DNA from: Ignavibacteria bacterium
GTDB taxonomy: Bacteria; Bacteroidota; Ignavibacteria; Tepidaquicellales; OLB5
Assembly: GCA_030835005.1 (NCBI GenBank)
Contig: JAUQWT010000200.1
Location: 1-9,526 of the forward strand
DNA length: 9,526 nucleotides
Direction: 5' to 3'
Position 1 is the stretch's first letter; each line of letters opens with the position of its first letter. This document shows, piece after piece, positions 1-8,036 of the stretch. Position numbers and translations under genes: made by a program. The notes below the pieces were generated by a model that searched no databases, was not told the DNA's origin, and was given only the letters and a program-made list of their open reading frames with translations.

Positions 1-537
1 TATAAACAAACCATCCTGGTTTCCAATAGCTGCAAAAGTGTCAAGATTTCCTGACCAGAGTTTTTCTCCTAGTTGTTTACTAATTGTATCATGAAATTCC
101 TTTACGCTTTCCACCGGCATACCAATTTCACTGATGCTCAATAAACTTTTGGAAGAAAATGGTTCTTGAGATGAATTATCAAGGTCATGTCTTGCTATGA
201 GCTCAACGATGTTTCCGGCAGGATCATAAAAATATACAGAGTGCGCATTCCAGTTCGGGAAATCTATCAAAGAGCTATTCTCATATTCGATCAAGCTTAC
301 TTTTAAGCTTAGCCACTTCATTGCATCATGAATCTGGTTTTCGGGAATGTTAATTGCGTAGTGGTAATAAGGATTTTCATTTGCGTTACTCATAACAAAT
401 GTTAAGATTGAAGTTCCAACCTTAATTGAAACTGAACTATTGCCTTCGCAAAACAACTCGAGGCCAATAGCTCCGGCATAAAAATTCTTCAATACATTAA
501 TATCATTTGTTTCAAGCTGAAGTTCTTTGATGTTCAA
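1..537 (-). CDS. VOC-family (glyoxalase/bleomycin-resistance fold) protein, two domains, 3' end missing
   Basis: 179 codons are visible; the C-terminus lies beyond the left edge. The first domain (about residues 1-118) opens with a beta strand and FYAGAIGLEL, continues with HYAINIP (H59), and closes with HSVYFYDPAGNIVELIARH (99-117). That closing pattern is the classic end of a vicinal-oxygen-chelate module, with H99 and E112 as candidate metal ligands. A second module begins near residue 132 and reaches AAIGNQDGLFI at the edge. The family includes glyoxalases, extradiol dioxygenases and resistance proteins; the substrate cannot be told here. The TTG start at 537 is chosen because the VOC fold begins right there. 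There is no in-frame ATG or GTG upstream before a stop within the repeat region, and the first internal ATG (residue 49) would cut into the fold. No Shine-Dalgarno is visible. It lies on the same strand as the channel gene, 139 bp downstream of it. Confidence 0.85.
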   Translation of the reverse strand, partial: MNIKELQLETNDINVLKNFYAGAIGLELFCEGNSSVSIKVGTSILTFVMSNANENPYYHYAINIPENQIHDAMKWLSLKVSLIEYENSSLIDFPNWNAHSVYFYDPAGNIVELIARHDLDNSSQEPFSSKSLLSISEIGMPVESVKEFHDTISKQLGEKLWSGNLDTFAAIGNQDGLFI

Positions 538-551
538 TCTTTTGGATTTTG

Positions 552-625
552 TTATTCCCCTCTTGAGAGGGGTGGATTCACAGCTCCGAAGGAGCTCCTT
601 CTGAGAAGGTGAAGACGGGGTGTGT
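552..625. repeat. Intergenic repeat-like element with three consecutive hairpins
   Basis: Three short inverted repeats lie almost end to end: CCCCTC/GAGGGG around TTGA (557-572), AGCTCC/GGAGCT around GAA (582-596), and CCTTC/GAAGG around TGA (597-609). A GACGGGGTGTG tail follows (614-624). The element is much richer in GC than the flanking AT-rich spacer. It resembles short dispersed intergenic repeats I recall from Bacteroidota-type genomes, which carry CACACCCCGTC at one end and a CCCCTCTT hairpin at the other; that comparison is from memory. No second copy exists in this window, so its repeat status is inferred. It ends only about 15-20 bp upstream of the VOC start, on the transcribed side. 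No T-run follows any hairpin in the minus direction, so it is not a standard terminator. Confidence 0.5.
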
Positions 626-676
626 TATAATTAATACAATTCACTGCAATTCTGGCGCGGGGATGACAAATCAAGA

Positions 677-2584
677 CTAATCCTCTGCAATAACTATTAT
701 CTTATCCTTCTCGCTGAAGGTGATCATTCCGGACTTATCAGGATTAACAACAACTCCATATGCCTTGTTAACATTATGTGAGAACTCATCTTTTCTGTAT
801 CCGATGGCAATTTCACCTTTTTGTGCAGCCGAAGCTAAAACAGTATAGAAATTTACTGCTCTGCCCGGCAGAACATAATCAGTTACCGGTTTAATATAGA
901 TCTCCGAGCCCTCGGCATCAAATAAGTCGTCAAAGACTCCTTTTAATTCTTTGTTTTCCGAAAGCTGTGATAGCATTAAGCTGATAAGTTTATTGCTTAT
1001 AATAAAATCATCCGCTTCAGTTACTTCTGCAAGCTCTTTATTCCTGATATCAAGCATTTCGCTTACAATTGTAAAATCATTCCCTGTTTTTTCCTCTATA
1101 TTTCTGAGGTGGAGTAAAGTGATCAAAGTAAGTGAATCGGCTTCCTGCTCAGGCAGTGAATCAGAATAGCACAGCAGAATAATGTGGCTGAATTTGTGCA
1201 ATTCAAGCGAATCCAGCAGTTTCCTTTCGCAAATATTACCTCTTATGAATTTCAAGTCCTGGTTCTTAATTTCACTGCGCTGACCGTCAATGGCAAGCTC
1301 TACCTGATCTCCATCTGCAACCACAGTAAGTGTTGAGCCTTTTGCCAGGTAATTATCAAGTTCCCTGATTATATAAGTTGCTCGCCGGTTCCACCCCAAA
1401 ATTAATGTGTGTTCAAGCTGTGCGCCTTTAGGGCTAGATGTTGAATAAGCAGATTCATCAATACTGATATTACTTTTGCCGGAGAGCTTTATGGTATCAT
1501 CATCCTCAGAAATTGCAATTATCATATCTCCGCTTTGGATAACTGTATCCATTGGCGGATTTACCTGTATCCTGCCGTCTTTGTATCTTAAGCCCATTAA
1601 TGAAGAATCTTCATACATATGCAAAGCTTCCTTAAACGTAGTACCAACCAGTTTTGGTTCTTCCTGAAAATAAATTTCATCTCCGTCAAATCCAAGAAGC
1701 TCTGTATATACAATGCTTAAACCAGATTGCCTGCATGACTGCGCTATAACTCTTGAGATAAGGTCATCGGTATGAATTAAAGTCACTTCTTCAGAGCCGA
1801 TCATTTCAGTTACTTCTTTATTCTTATGGTCGCTTATCTCTGCTATGATATGATATGGATCTTTGCTTCGTTTCGGATTATTTCTCAGAGCAAGTATTGA
1901 TTTAATAACGCTGATATCAGGATCCTCGAATTCAGAAGCAAGTATTATAATAGAGCGCGATTGGTGCGGATTAACAATTTCAAGATCAAACAGGTCAATA
2001 GTGCTTCCATGTCTGCATATTACTCTGGTATTCCGCGTATCAGGAATTTTATTGTTGATATCTTCTTCCATCTCAACTTTGTCTTTAGACGAAAGTATCA
2101 CGATAACCGGCTTTTTTTGATTTTCGTTCGCAATAATCAGCTCAGAAATTATTGGGAAGATCTTTTCGCTCCAGCCCAGAATTAAAGTATGGCCTTTCTC
2201 AACAACAAATGAGTGTCCTTTTCTCAGCTCTTCAAGCTTGTTTGATATTCCGCTTGCCAGAACACCGATAAGTGTTGATACAATAAAAATTCCGCCAAGT
2301 GTAACACAAAGCATTACTATTCTGAATCCCCAGCCGGTATCGCCTCCCATTGTGCCCGGGTCAAGCGTACGCATTAAGCTTTTCCATGCGGCTTCAATAA
2401 AACCAAGTGATTCGTTGTCTTCCTGCGCAATCCCTGTAACAGTAATAATTATTCCTGCTGTTATGACAAGCATTAATGAAGCAAGCCCCAGCCAGCCGAT
2501 CAGAGCGATCGTACCTTTAGACATCAGATTATCGAATTTATAATGTAGCTTTTGTTTGAAAGAAATTGACGGTTTATCTGGCAT
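677..2584 (-). CDS. CASTOR/POLLUX-type putative ion channel with tandem RCK-like domains
   Basis: 635 aa. The N-terminus is cytosolic and basic, followed by TM1 (about 25-50), a pore-helix/filter-like segment (about 64-86, containing T-L-D-P-G-T-M-G-G-D) and TM2 (about 87-111). Two cytosolic Rossmann-type RCK/TrkA-like halves follow, each starting with H-T-L-I-L-G-W: 132-138, then a C-terminal subdomain ending near 360; and 392-398 to the end. This layout matches bacterial relatives of the plant CASTOR/POLLUX symbiosis channels, which are two-TM, RCK-gated cation channels. The usual G-x-G-x-x-G nucleotide motif is replaced by L-G-W-[SN], as is common in this group. Stop is TAG. The gene follows the 128-aa Ig-like gene by 24 bp without an obvious Shine-Dalgarno, suggesting a two-gene transcription unit. 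Ion selectivity and ligand cannot be read from the sequence; Ca2+- or K+-type conduction is possible. Confidence 0.88.
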   Translation of the reverse strand: MPDKPSISFKQKLHYKFDNLMSKGTIALIGWLGLASLMLVITAGIIITVTGIAQEDNESLGFIEAAWKSLMRTLDPGTMGGDTGWGFRIVMLCVTLGGIFIVSTLIGVLASGISNKLEELRKGHSFVVEKGHTLILGWSEKIFPIISELIIANENQKKPVIVILSSKDKVEMEEDINNKIPDTRNTRVICRHGSTIDLFDLEIVNPHQSRSIIILASEFEDPDISVIKSILALRNNPKRSKDPYHIIAEISDHKNKEVTEMIGSEEVTLIHTDDLISRVIAQSCRQSGLSIVYTELLGFDGDEIYFQEEPKLVGTTFKEALHMYEDSSLMGLRYKDGRIQVNPPMDTVIQSGDMIIAISEDDDTIKLSGKSNISIDESAYSTSSPKGAQLEHTLILGWNRRATYIIRELDNYLAKGSTLTVVADGDQVELAIDGQRSEIKNQDLKFIRGNICERKLLDSLELHKFSHIILLCYSDSLPEQEADSLTLITLLHLRNIEEKTGNDFTIVSEMLDIRNKELAEVTEADDFIISNKLISLMLSQLSENKELKGVFDDLFDAEGSEIYIKPVTDYVLPGRAVNFYTVLASAAQKGEIAIGYRKDEFSHNVNKAYGVVVNPDKSGMITFSEKDKIIVIAED

Positions 2585-2608
2585 TGTTTTCTGTTTTATC
2601 TTACCGGT

Positions 2609-2995
2609 TTATTTTACTTTTACATCAGCGCCCTGTGGCAGGTTGTTGAACTGTTTTATCTTTGGCTCTCTTAAAGTGTTTTTTGGGTCTGCATCACCGT
2701 AGAAAAAATGAGTCCCCTTTGTAGCAGTCCACGTTGTTACTATCTTAAAACTATCTCCTGAAGGCAGCCCGCATCTTATGCCGCAGTCAAGGATCTTTTT
2801 ATTATTCACTATCTGCCAGGGAACTCCCTTCAGCATTTTATCAGAGACATTCTTTATGGTCATTCTGATAGTAACTACTCCACCCGTTTTTATTATAAGC
2901 GGTGTGACCTTAAAACTTGTTACTTTGATCACATCATCTTTTTTACTTTCAGTGGTGCGAATCCTTTTGAGACTTAACCTCTTGATTTTACGCAT
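2609..2995 (-). CDS. Small Ig/CARDB-like beta-sandwich protein, function unknown
   Basis: 128 aa. After a very basic N-terminus (9 Lys/Arg in the first 21 residues) the protein reads like one CARDB/Ig-type adhesion module (about 23-128). It shows a TPLIIKTGG-V-V-T-I strand, T-I-K-N-V-S (46-51), a G-I-x-C-G-L-P-S-G-D-S-F-K strand turn (72-84), W-T-A-T-K-G-T-H (89-96) and D-A-D-P-K-N-T-L-R-E (101-110), the typical last-strand signature of CARDB domains. Such domains are usually extracellular, yet there is no hydrophobic signal segment and no in-frame upstream start that would add one. Two cysteines, C71 and C75, are close together. The gene sits just upstream of the channel gene on the same strand, so co-expression is likely; any physical link to the channel is speculation. 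The domain match rests on pattern resemblance only. Confidence 0.7.
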   Translation of the reverse strand: MRKIKRLSLKRIRTTESKKDDVIKVTSFKVTPLIIKTGGVVTIRMTIKNVSDKMLKGVPWQIVNNKKILDCGIRCGLPSGDSFKIVTTWTATKGTHFFYGDADPKNTLREPKIKQFNNLPQGADVKVK

Positions 2996-3184
2996 TATAG
3001 TATGTTCTGTTTAAATTTGTTCTTTTCACAATTTTATGAGTATATTTTGCCAAAATCAACATATTATTTAGAAATAACCTAATTAGCTATTATTGACTCT
3101 TCTAATCGCTTGAAAGATATAAAATGTATCATTATTTTGATTAAATTAAATTTAAATCAAAGGATTAACTAAATAATTCTACAA
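2996..3184. promoter_or_regulatory. Divergent intergenic region with presumed promoters
   Basis: This 189-bp AT-rich spacer separates two divergently transcribed blocks, so it must contain promoters for both unless transcription enters from outside. On the plus strand a TTG (3110-3112) followed 20 bp later by TATTTTG (3133-3139) resembles the -33/-7 arrangement of Bacteroidota promoters (TTTG and TAnnTTTG), but the match is imperfect. In an AT-rich spacer such matches arise by chance. No Shine-Dalgarno lies in front of the gene starting at 3185. No operator palindrome stands out. Confidence 0.3.
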
Positions 3185-5032
3185 ATGAAAAAATTATTTA
3201 CGCTTTTCATCTTTGCCCTCATTCTGGTCAATGTAAACTTTGCGGGAGACAGAATGGTATTTGTGGAGAGGTTTACAAGTTCAACTTGCCCTCCCTGTGC
3301 TTCAAATAATCCAACAATGGAAGCATTCCTGAATGCAACCGATCCCGATAAGATAACTGGCATAGCATATCATATGAGCTGGCCGGCACCGGGAAATGAC
3401 CCGATGTACCATTACAATCCGGTTCATAACGATGCAAGGAGATCACAATACAGCATTATCAGCATTCCCGAAGCCAGAATGGATGGCATTATTCCTGTAG
3501 TTCCAAACTATTCTATCCCTGCATTGCAGTCATATTTTGATAGCAGAACTAATATATTAAGTCCGTTTACTATTATTGTTACCGATAGCACTTTCGGCGA
3601 TTCTGTACTTATCAGAGCACGAATCTATACTGAAATAGCTTTAAGCAATCCATCTGTCAGGGTTTATTTTGCTGTAATGGAAAGACACATAACAAATATT
3701 AGCCCGCCATCTACAAACGGCGAGCAGCACTTTTATGATGTAATGAGAACTCTCACAACATATCCAACCGGAGAGACTTTTTCATTTTATCCCGGCCAGA
3801 CATATATATTCGAAAGAAGAATTAAGAAAGATCCGATATGGCAGACAGCTGAATTGAGATATACAGTTTTCATGCAGCAGGGATTTGAAATAATGAATGC
3901 CGGAAAGAAGACAAATAATTTTACACTAATTCCTATAAGCAGCTATAAGGCTGTTCAGCAGGGTCAGTCACAAAATGCAACATACCAGCTTTCAATCCCA
4001 GTGGTAGCGCCAGGCTATACTTCGCCAGTTACTCTTTCGGCTCAGGTCGATCCGCCAAATGCAGGCATAACTGTTAGCTTCCCCGCCGGGAATACGGTTT
4101 CTGCATTCCCTTCAAACTTTGATATGCAGGTCAGCTCAACAGCAGGTGTACCTACAGGCAATTACAGAATTATTGTAACCGGTACAAACGGGAATGCAAA
4201 AACACACAAAACTTCAGTAACATTTCTTGTTGGGCAGAATTTCGCAAGCGTAAAGGCGAACAGATCAACCCTTCAGTTCAAAGTTGATAACGTGCAGTAT
4301 AACTCCGCTAAGCTATTCACCTGGGACCTGAATACACAGCATAATCTTTCGGTAGTATCACCTCAGCTTGTTGGTTCAACACGCTACTTATTCCAGAGCT
4401 GGAGTGACGGCGGAGACTCGATCCATAACGTTAACGCAACAACAAATGTACTGGATTATACTGTAAATTACAAAACTCAGTTTAAACTCATAGCAAATAT
4501 TTCACCGGGCAGCTTACCGGTAACAGTGATCGGCGGCAACGGATTCTACGATACAGCCTCAACGGTTACTTTTTCGATCTCCACTACCGCCATTGCTTAC
4601 AACGGGAAAGAATATTATTTCCAGAGGTGGACAGGTAACGGGAACGGATCGTATAACGGAACTAATCCTTCATATACTATCAATTCAATGAACAACGTAA
4701 TAGTTCAATCGGCAATATTTGATACTATCCCGCCAATTGGAATTCAGAACCTGAATACAGGTGTACCGATGGTTTTTGATATGCATCAAAATTATCCGAA
4801 TCCGTTCAACCCGGTAACCAAGATAAAATTCGATCTGCCGAAAGAGTCAAATGTATCTATTAAAGTTTATGATATCATCGGCAATGAAGTAACAAGTATA
4901 TTCAATGGAAACCTAAAGGCAGGCTTCTACGAAGCTGATTTCAACGGTTCGTCCTATGCCTCAGGAGTTTATTTCTACAGAATCGATGCCGGTGATTTTA
5001 CCAGCGTAAAAAGAATGATACTTGTAAAATAA
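3185..5032 (+). CDS. Omp28/thioredoxin-like secreted protein with T9SS type A sorting domain
   Basis: 615 aa. A signal peptide (1-20, ending N-F-A) is followed by a thioredoxin-like Omp28-type domain (about 24-250). That domain carries S-T-C-P-P-C-A-S (CPPC at 35-38) and a later S-I-P-E-A-R-M-D-G (93-101), in which P95 fits the cis-proline loop of the thioredoxin fold. Residues about 256-350 form a beta-sandwich of the kind found in secreted proteases (P-T-G-N-Y-R-I-I-V-T-G-T). Residues about 355-512 contain two Trp-centred beta repeats (Y-L-F-Q-S-W-S-D-G-G at 401-410 and Y-Y-F-Q-R-W-T-G at 477-484). The C-terminal sorting domain starts with NYPNPFNP (536-543) and ends R-M-I-L-V-K. The protein is predicted to cross the inner membrane by Sec and the outer membrane by T9SS. 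CPPC could be redox-active or a structural disulfide; no substrate is evident. A strong terminator follows the gene. Confidence 0.87.
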   Translation: MKKLFTLFIFALILVNVNFAGDRMVFVERFTSSTCPPCASNNPTMEAFLNATDPDKITGIAYHMSWPAPGNDPMYHYNPVHNDARRSQYSIISIPEARMDGIIPVVPNYSIPALQSYFDSRTNILSPFTIIVTDSTFGDSVLIRARIYTEIALSNPSVRVYFAVMERHITNISPPSTNGEQHFYDVMRTLTTYPTGETFSFYPGQTYIFERRIKKDPIWQTAELRYTVFMQQGFEIMNAGKKTNNFTLIPISSYKAVQQGQSQNATYQLSIPVVAPGYTSPVTLSAQVDPPNAGITVSFPAGNTVSAFPSNFDMQVSSTAGVPTGNYRIIVTGTNGNAKTHKTSVTFLVGQNFASVKANRSTLQFKVDNVQYNSAKLFTWDLNTQHNLSVVSPQLVGSTRYLFQSWSDGGDSIHNVNATTNVLDYTVNYKTQFKLIANISPGSLPVTVIGGNGFYDTASTVTFSISTTAIAYNGKEYYFQRWTGNGNGSYNGTNPSYTINSMNNVIVQSAIFDTIPPIGIQNLNTGVPMVFDMHQNYPNPFNPVTKIKFDLPKESNVSIKVYDIIGNEVTSIFNGNLKAGFYEADFNGSSYASGVYFYRIDAGDFTSVKRMILVK

Positions 5033-5061
5033 AATATCAGTTTAATTTATAAAATTTCCAG

Positions 5062-5090
5062 CAAGGGGTCTTACGCCCCTTGTTTTTTTT
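5062..5090 (+). terminator. Rho-independent terminator after the 615-aa Omp28-like gene
   Basis: A perfect 7-bp GC-rich stem, CAAGGGG (5062-5068) paired with CCCCTTG (5076-5082), has a 7-nt loop and is followed at once by eight T (5083-5090). This is the clearest intrinsic terminator in the window, 29 bp after the stop codon at 5030-5032. It works in the plus direction. Its end lies only 13 bp before the proposed TTG start of the next gene. Confidence 0.92.
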
Positions 5091-5103
5091 AAATCAAAAA
5101 GTA

Positions 5104-6753
5104 TTGAGATCTAAGATCATTATATTATTTCTTCTGGCTGTGTATCTTAATATGCCTGTCAATTCACAGGCAAACAGGGAGTGGGTGAAAAGATATAACG
5201 GAAGCGCAAACAGGTATGATATCGCCAATTCACTGAAACTTGATGCTGCCGGAAATGTTCATGTTTACGGAACTGTTTCGTCTCTGGATGCATCTACAGA
5301 TATTACTGCCGTGAAATACAATTCTGCCGGCGATGTTTTGTGGACGGCGTTGTTCAACGGCTATGGCAATTCCATTGATGCAGTAAGCGCGTCATGGCTT
5401 GATAGCAGCGGCAGCAGCTATGTTACAGGTTACACTGCCGATACAAACCTTACTGTAAAAATAATAACACTTAAATTCAACAGCAGCGGACAGTTATTAT
5501 GGGCTAGAACATTCCTGCCCGGAACTCATACAACATCACGCGGCCATGCGCTTCTGACTGATGCAGAAAGTAATGTTATTGTTTGCGGCTCACTCAGAAG
5601 GCCCAATGGTTCATTCTCTTTGGCAGTGTTAAAATATACTTCCACGGGTGATCTGACAGGTACAGCCATCTTCAATAAAACAGCAACAAGCAGCGAACCT
5701 CCGGTATCTTTATGCATAGACGGATTAGGTAACTATTATGTTTTGTGTTCTTCAAATGCTGCAGATGGTACTGATGACGTACTTATACTGAAATATGGCC
5801 AGTCACTTGATCTTATTCATCAATATACATTTGGTGGAATTGCAGGTAATGGCGATATACCGGTTCAGATCATAATGGGAAACGATAACAGGCCGGTTGT
5901 AACTGCGGGAGTATATAACGCAGGCAGGGATATGGACTATTGTATTCTGCGTATGGATTCAAACTTAACTCCTGTGTGGAATTACTATCATAACGGGCCG
6001 TCTAATAACCGCGACCTGCCCTACTCTATTGCCAATGATTCACTTAACAACATTTATGTAACCGGTTCATCCAGAAATGCCGATACTCTTGGGTCAGAGG
6101 ATTTCCTTACCATGAAACTCAGCAGCGCCGGGGTACTCAAGTGGGCCAAGAGATATGACGGCACCGGGAGCGGAATTGACTACGGCGCAAGCGTTACTGT
6201 TGATAGGCTTGGAAATGTATATGCAGGCGGCGCTACTGATAAACATTATAACCATGTTGGATATGCGCTTTTGAAGTACGGGCCGGCCGGTGACCTGCAC
6301 TGGCTTGAAGAATACAGCAGGCTTGATAGTTCTGAAGATTTCATCTATACCGTTGCAGTTGATTACGCATACAATATTTTCGTCACAGGAATCAGTTTTG
6401 ACAGCCTGAGTGACTATGATATTACTACCATAAAATATTCGCAGCCCATTGGTATAACACAAATATATACCCATGTTCCCGTAAATTTTGAGTTATCACA
6501 GAACTATCCTAACCCGTTTAACCCCGAAACAAACATCCGGCTATCAGTTTTAGAAGGATTAAAGCAGGGTGAATATTCATTGAAGATCTTTGATGCTGCC
6601 GGAAGAGAAATTGAGAGCCTGTTCGATGCCGATCTGCCAAAAGGAATTTATGAAATCAGGTGGAATGCAAATGATAAACCCAGCGGGGTGTATTTTTATA
6701 GATTTTGGACAAAAAATTACAGTTCGACAAGAAAAATGATACTGCTGAAATAA
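5104..6753 (+). CDS. SBBP-type beta-propeller protein with T9SS type A sorting domain
   Basis: 549 aa from the chosen start. A signal peptide (M-R-S-K then I-I-I-L-F-L-L-A-V, about 1-23) is followed by about eight repeats of 45-60 residues between 27 and 445. The repeats share a W-x-x-x-[YF]-x-G opening and a D-x-x-G-N-x-Y-V-T-G core (for example D-S-S-G-S-S-Y-V-T-G, N-N-I-Y-V-T-G and L-G-N-V-Y-A-G-G). This is the SBBP beta-propeller repeat found in surface proteins. The sorting domain begins with NYPNPFNP (467-474) and ends K-M-I-L-L-K. Start choice: no ATG is available without losing the signal peptide (first ATG at 5152). A TTG at 5080 lies inside the terminator stem and T-run. The TTG at 5104 gives a compact, normal signal peptide. 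There is no Shine-Dalgarno with either. The role is probably surface binding or scaffolding; ligand unknown. Confidence 0.85.
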   Translation: MRSKIIILFLLAVYLNMPVNSQANREWVKRYNGSANRYDIANSLKLDAAGNVHVYGTVSSLDASTDITAVKYNSAGDVLWTALFNGYGNSIDAVSASWLDSSGSSYVTGYTADTNLTVKIITLKFNSSGQLLWARTFLPGTHTTSRGHALLTDAESNVIVCGSLRRPNGSFSLAVLKYTSTGDLTGTAIFNKTATSSEPPVSLCIDGLGNYYVLCSSNAADGTDDVLILKYGQSLDLIHQYTFGGIAGNGDIPVQIIMGNDNRPVVTAGVYNAGRDMDYCILRMDSNLTPVWNYYHNGPSNNRDLPYSIANDSLNNIYVTGSSRNADTLGSEDFLTMKLSSAGVLKWAKRYDGTGSGIDYGASVTVDRLGNVYAGGATDKHYNHVGYALLKYGPAGDLHWLEEYSRLDSSEDFIYTVAVDYAYNIFVTGISFDSLSDYDITTIKYSQPIGITQIYTHVPVNFELSQNYPNPFNPETNIRLSVLEGLKQGEYSLKIFDAAGREIESLFDADLPKGIYEIRWNANDKPSGVYFYRFWTKNYSSTRKMILLK

Positions 6754-6809
6754 AACTATTTTAACTTTATAATTCTTTTTTTGAAAAAATTATATTAAGT
6801 TTACAAAAT

Positions 6810-8036
6810 ATGAAAACCGGAATTCTTTTTGTATTATTATGTATCAGCAGTGCACAGTATTCACAGTGGTACTCTCATGCATCGGGAACTAACTACACGC
6901 TAAAAGCCGTGGTTTTTACAGATGAAAATACGGGTTACATATGCGGCTATGGCACTATCTTGAAAACAACCAATGGCGGAATAAACTGGTTAAGCTCTTC
7001 TCTGCCCGGAAGCCACAACTCAATGGTGTTTGTAAACAGCTTGACCGGATTTGTCTGCAGTGATAGCGGGAAGATCTATAAAACAACTAATGCATCAGCC
7101 AACTGGTCACTGCAGATAAGCAATACAACAAATCCGCTTGCATCAATTAGTTTCATTAATCCAACAACAGGCATTGCAGCAGGAGTTATGAAAACTCTGC
7201 TTAAAACCACTGACGGAGGCAATAACTGGTTCAGCATTTCAAATACTGCCCCACAAGTGGATTTCCTGAGTTCAACTATGAATGACGCAATGAATTACTT
7301 TGTTACAGGGACCGATAGTTATATAATCAGAACTACAGACGGAGGTGCAAATTGGGTTACGTTCACTGCAGGAGAGCCGAATCCTTTTGTTGCTGTTGAG
7401 TTTGTAAACGAAAATACCGGCTATGTGACAGGGTGCTGCGGAATGTTTATGAGCACAACTAACAAGGGTGTTGATTGGTTTGACAATTATTTTCTCTCTC
7501 TTGGTTTTACTTTTCGTGACCTGGAATTCATAAATTCAAACACCGGCTATGCAATTGGAGATAACGGAATGGTTTACAGGACAATTAACGGAGGCTTGTG
7601 GTGGGATTCAACTGCTACCGGAACAAACCAGATATTGTATTCAATATACATGGTTAATAATAATACAGGATGGGTTGTAGGCAATTACGGAACTTTGCTG
7701 AAAACTACAAATGGCGGCGGCGAAGGATTCACGATCGGGATTCATGATCTTTCAACCGGAGCCCCGCGTAATTTTTCGCTTCAACAAAACTATCCCAATC
7801 CTTTTAACCCCGAAACAAAATTAAGTTTCACAATTGAAGCAGGTTCAAAGATCAGAACAACGCTGAACATTTATGATGCAGCAGGAAGGTTTGTGGATAT
7901 GCTCATTGATAAACAGCTTGGCCCCGGAAAATATGAAGTGAGGTGGAATGCCGTAAAATATCCGAGCGGAGTATATTTCTATACCCTTAAAAGAGGATAT
8001 GAGTTAGATTCGAAAAAGATGATACTTATAAAATAA
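6810..8036 (+). CDS. Ycf48/BNR-type beta-propeller protein with T9SS type A sorting domain
   Basis: 408 aa. A signal peptide (1 to about 15-19, through S-S-A-Q-Y-S-Q) precedes seven tandem repeats of about 40 residues (about 33-303). Each contains F-x-[DN]-x-x-T-G-[YFW]-x-x-G, then a short strand and [KR]-T-T-[DN]-G-G-x-N-W. The clearest copies end at W60, W140 and W182; a degenerate copy ends at W99 and the last ends in K-T-T-N-G-G-G. This repeat is shared by the photosystem II assembly factor Ycf48/HCF136 and sialidase-type BNR propellers; in non-photosynthetic secreted proteins it is a generic propeller scaffold. The sorting domain starts with NYPNPFNP (327-334) and ends K-M-I-L-I-K. C11 in the signal peptide is not preceded by a lipobox, so lipoprotein processing is unlikely. 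It lies 56 bp after the SBBP gene with no clear terminator between, so co-transcription is possible. Confidence 0.87.
   Translation: MKTGILFVLLCISSAQYSQWYSHASGTNYTLKAVVFTDENTGYICGYGTILKTTNGGINWLSSSLPGSHNSMVFVNSLTGFVCSDSGKIYKTTNASANWSLQISNTTNPLASISFINPTTGIAAGVMKTLLKTTDGGNNWFSISNTAPQVDFLSSTMNDAMNYFVTGTDSYIIRTTDGGANWVTFTAGEPNPFVAVEFVNENTGYVTGCCGMFMSTTNKGVDWFDNYFLSLGFTFRDLEFINSNTGYAIGDNGMVYRTINGGLWWDSTATGTNQILYSIYMVNNNTGWVVGNYGTLLKTTNGGGEGFTIGIHDLSTGAPRNFSLQQNYPNPFNPETKLSFTIEAGSKIRTTLNIYDAAGRFVDMLIDKQLGPGKYEVRWNAVKYPSGVYFYTLKRGYELDSKKMILIK

Noticed and set aside
2238..2543. 101-codon open frame on the plus strand opposite the channel gene
   Set aside because: It is antisense to the transmembrane region of a well-supported channel, and its protein has no recognisable features.
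3169..3363. Minus-strand open frame overlapping the start of the 615-aa gene
   Set aside because: It is antisense to the signal peptide and CPPC region of a well-supported gene and lacks any domain pattern.
5080..5103. TTG at 5080 as the start of the SBBP propeller protein, adding 8 residues
   Set aside because: It would use the terminator stem and T-run as coding sequence. The TTG at 5104 gives a normal signal peptide without it. The longer form is not strictly excluded.
6094..6474. 126-codon open frame on the minus strand
   Set aside because: It lies wholly inside the propeller gene, whose repeats and sorting domain are clear, and its translation has no recognisable domain or leader.
6774..6792. 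AT-rich inverted repeat between the two propeller genes as a terminator
   Set aside because: The pairing is only A-T, made from T and A runs with no GC stem, and such pairing is common by chance in this spacer.
6810..6860. Lipoprotein signal in the Ycf48-like protein (Cys at residue 11)
   Set aside because: The residues before the cysteine are V-L-L, not a lipobox with G, A or S at -1, and the hydrophobic core extends past it.
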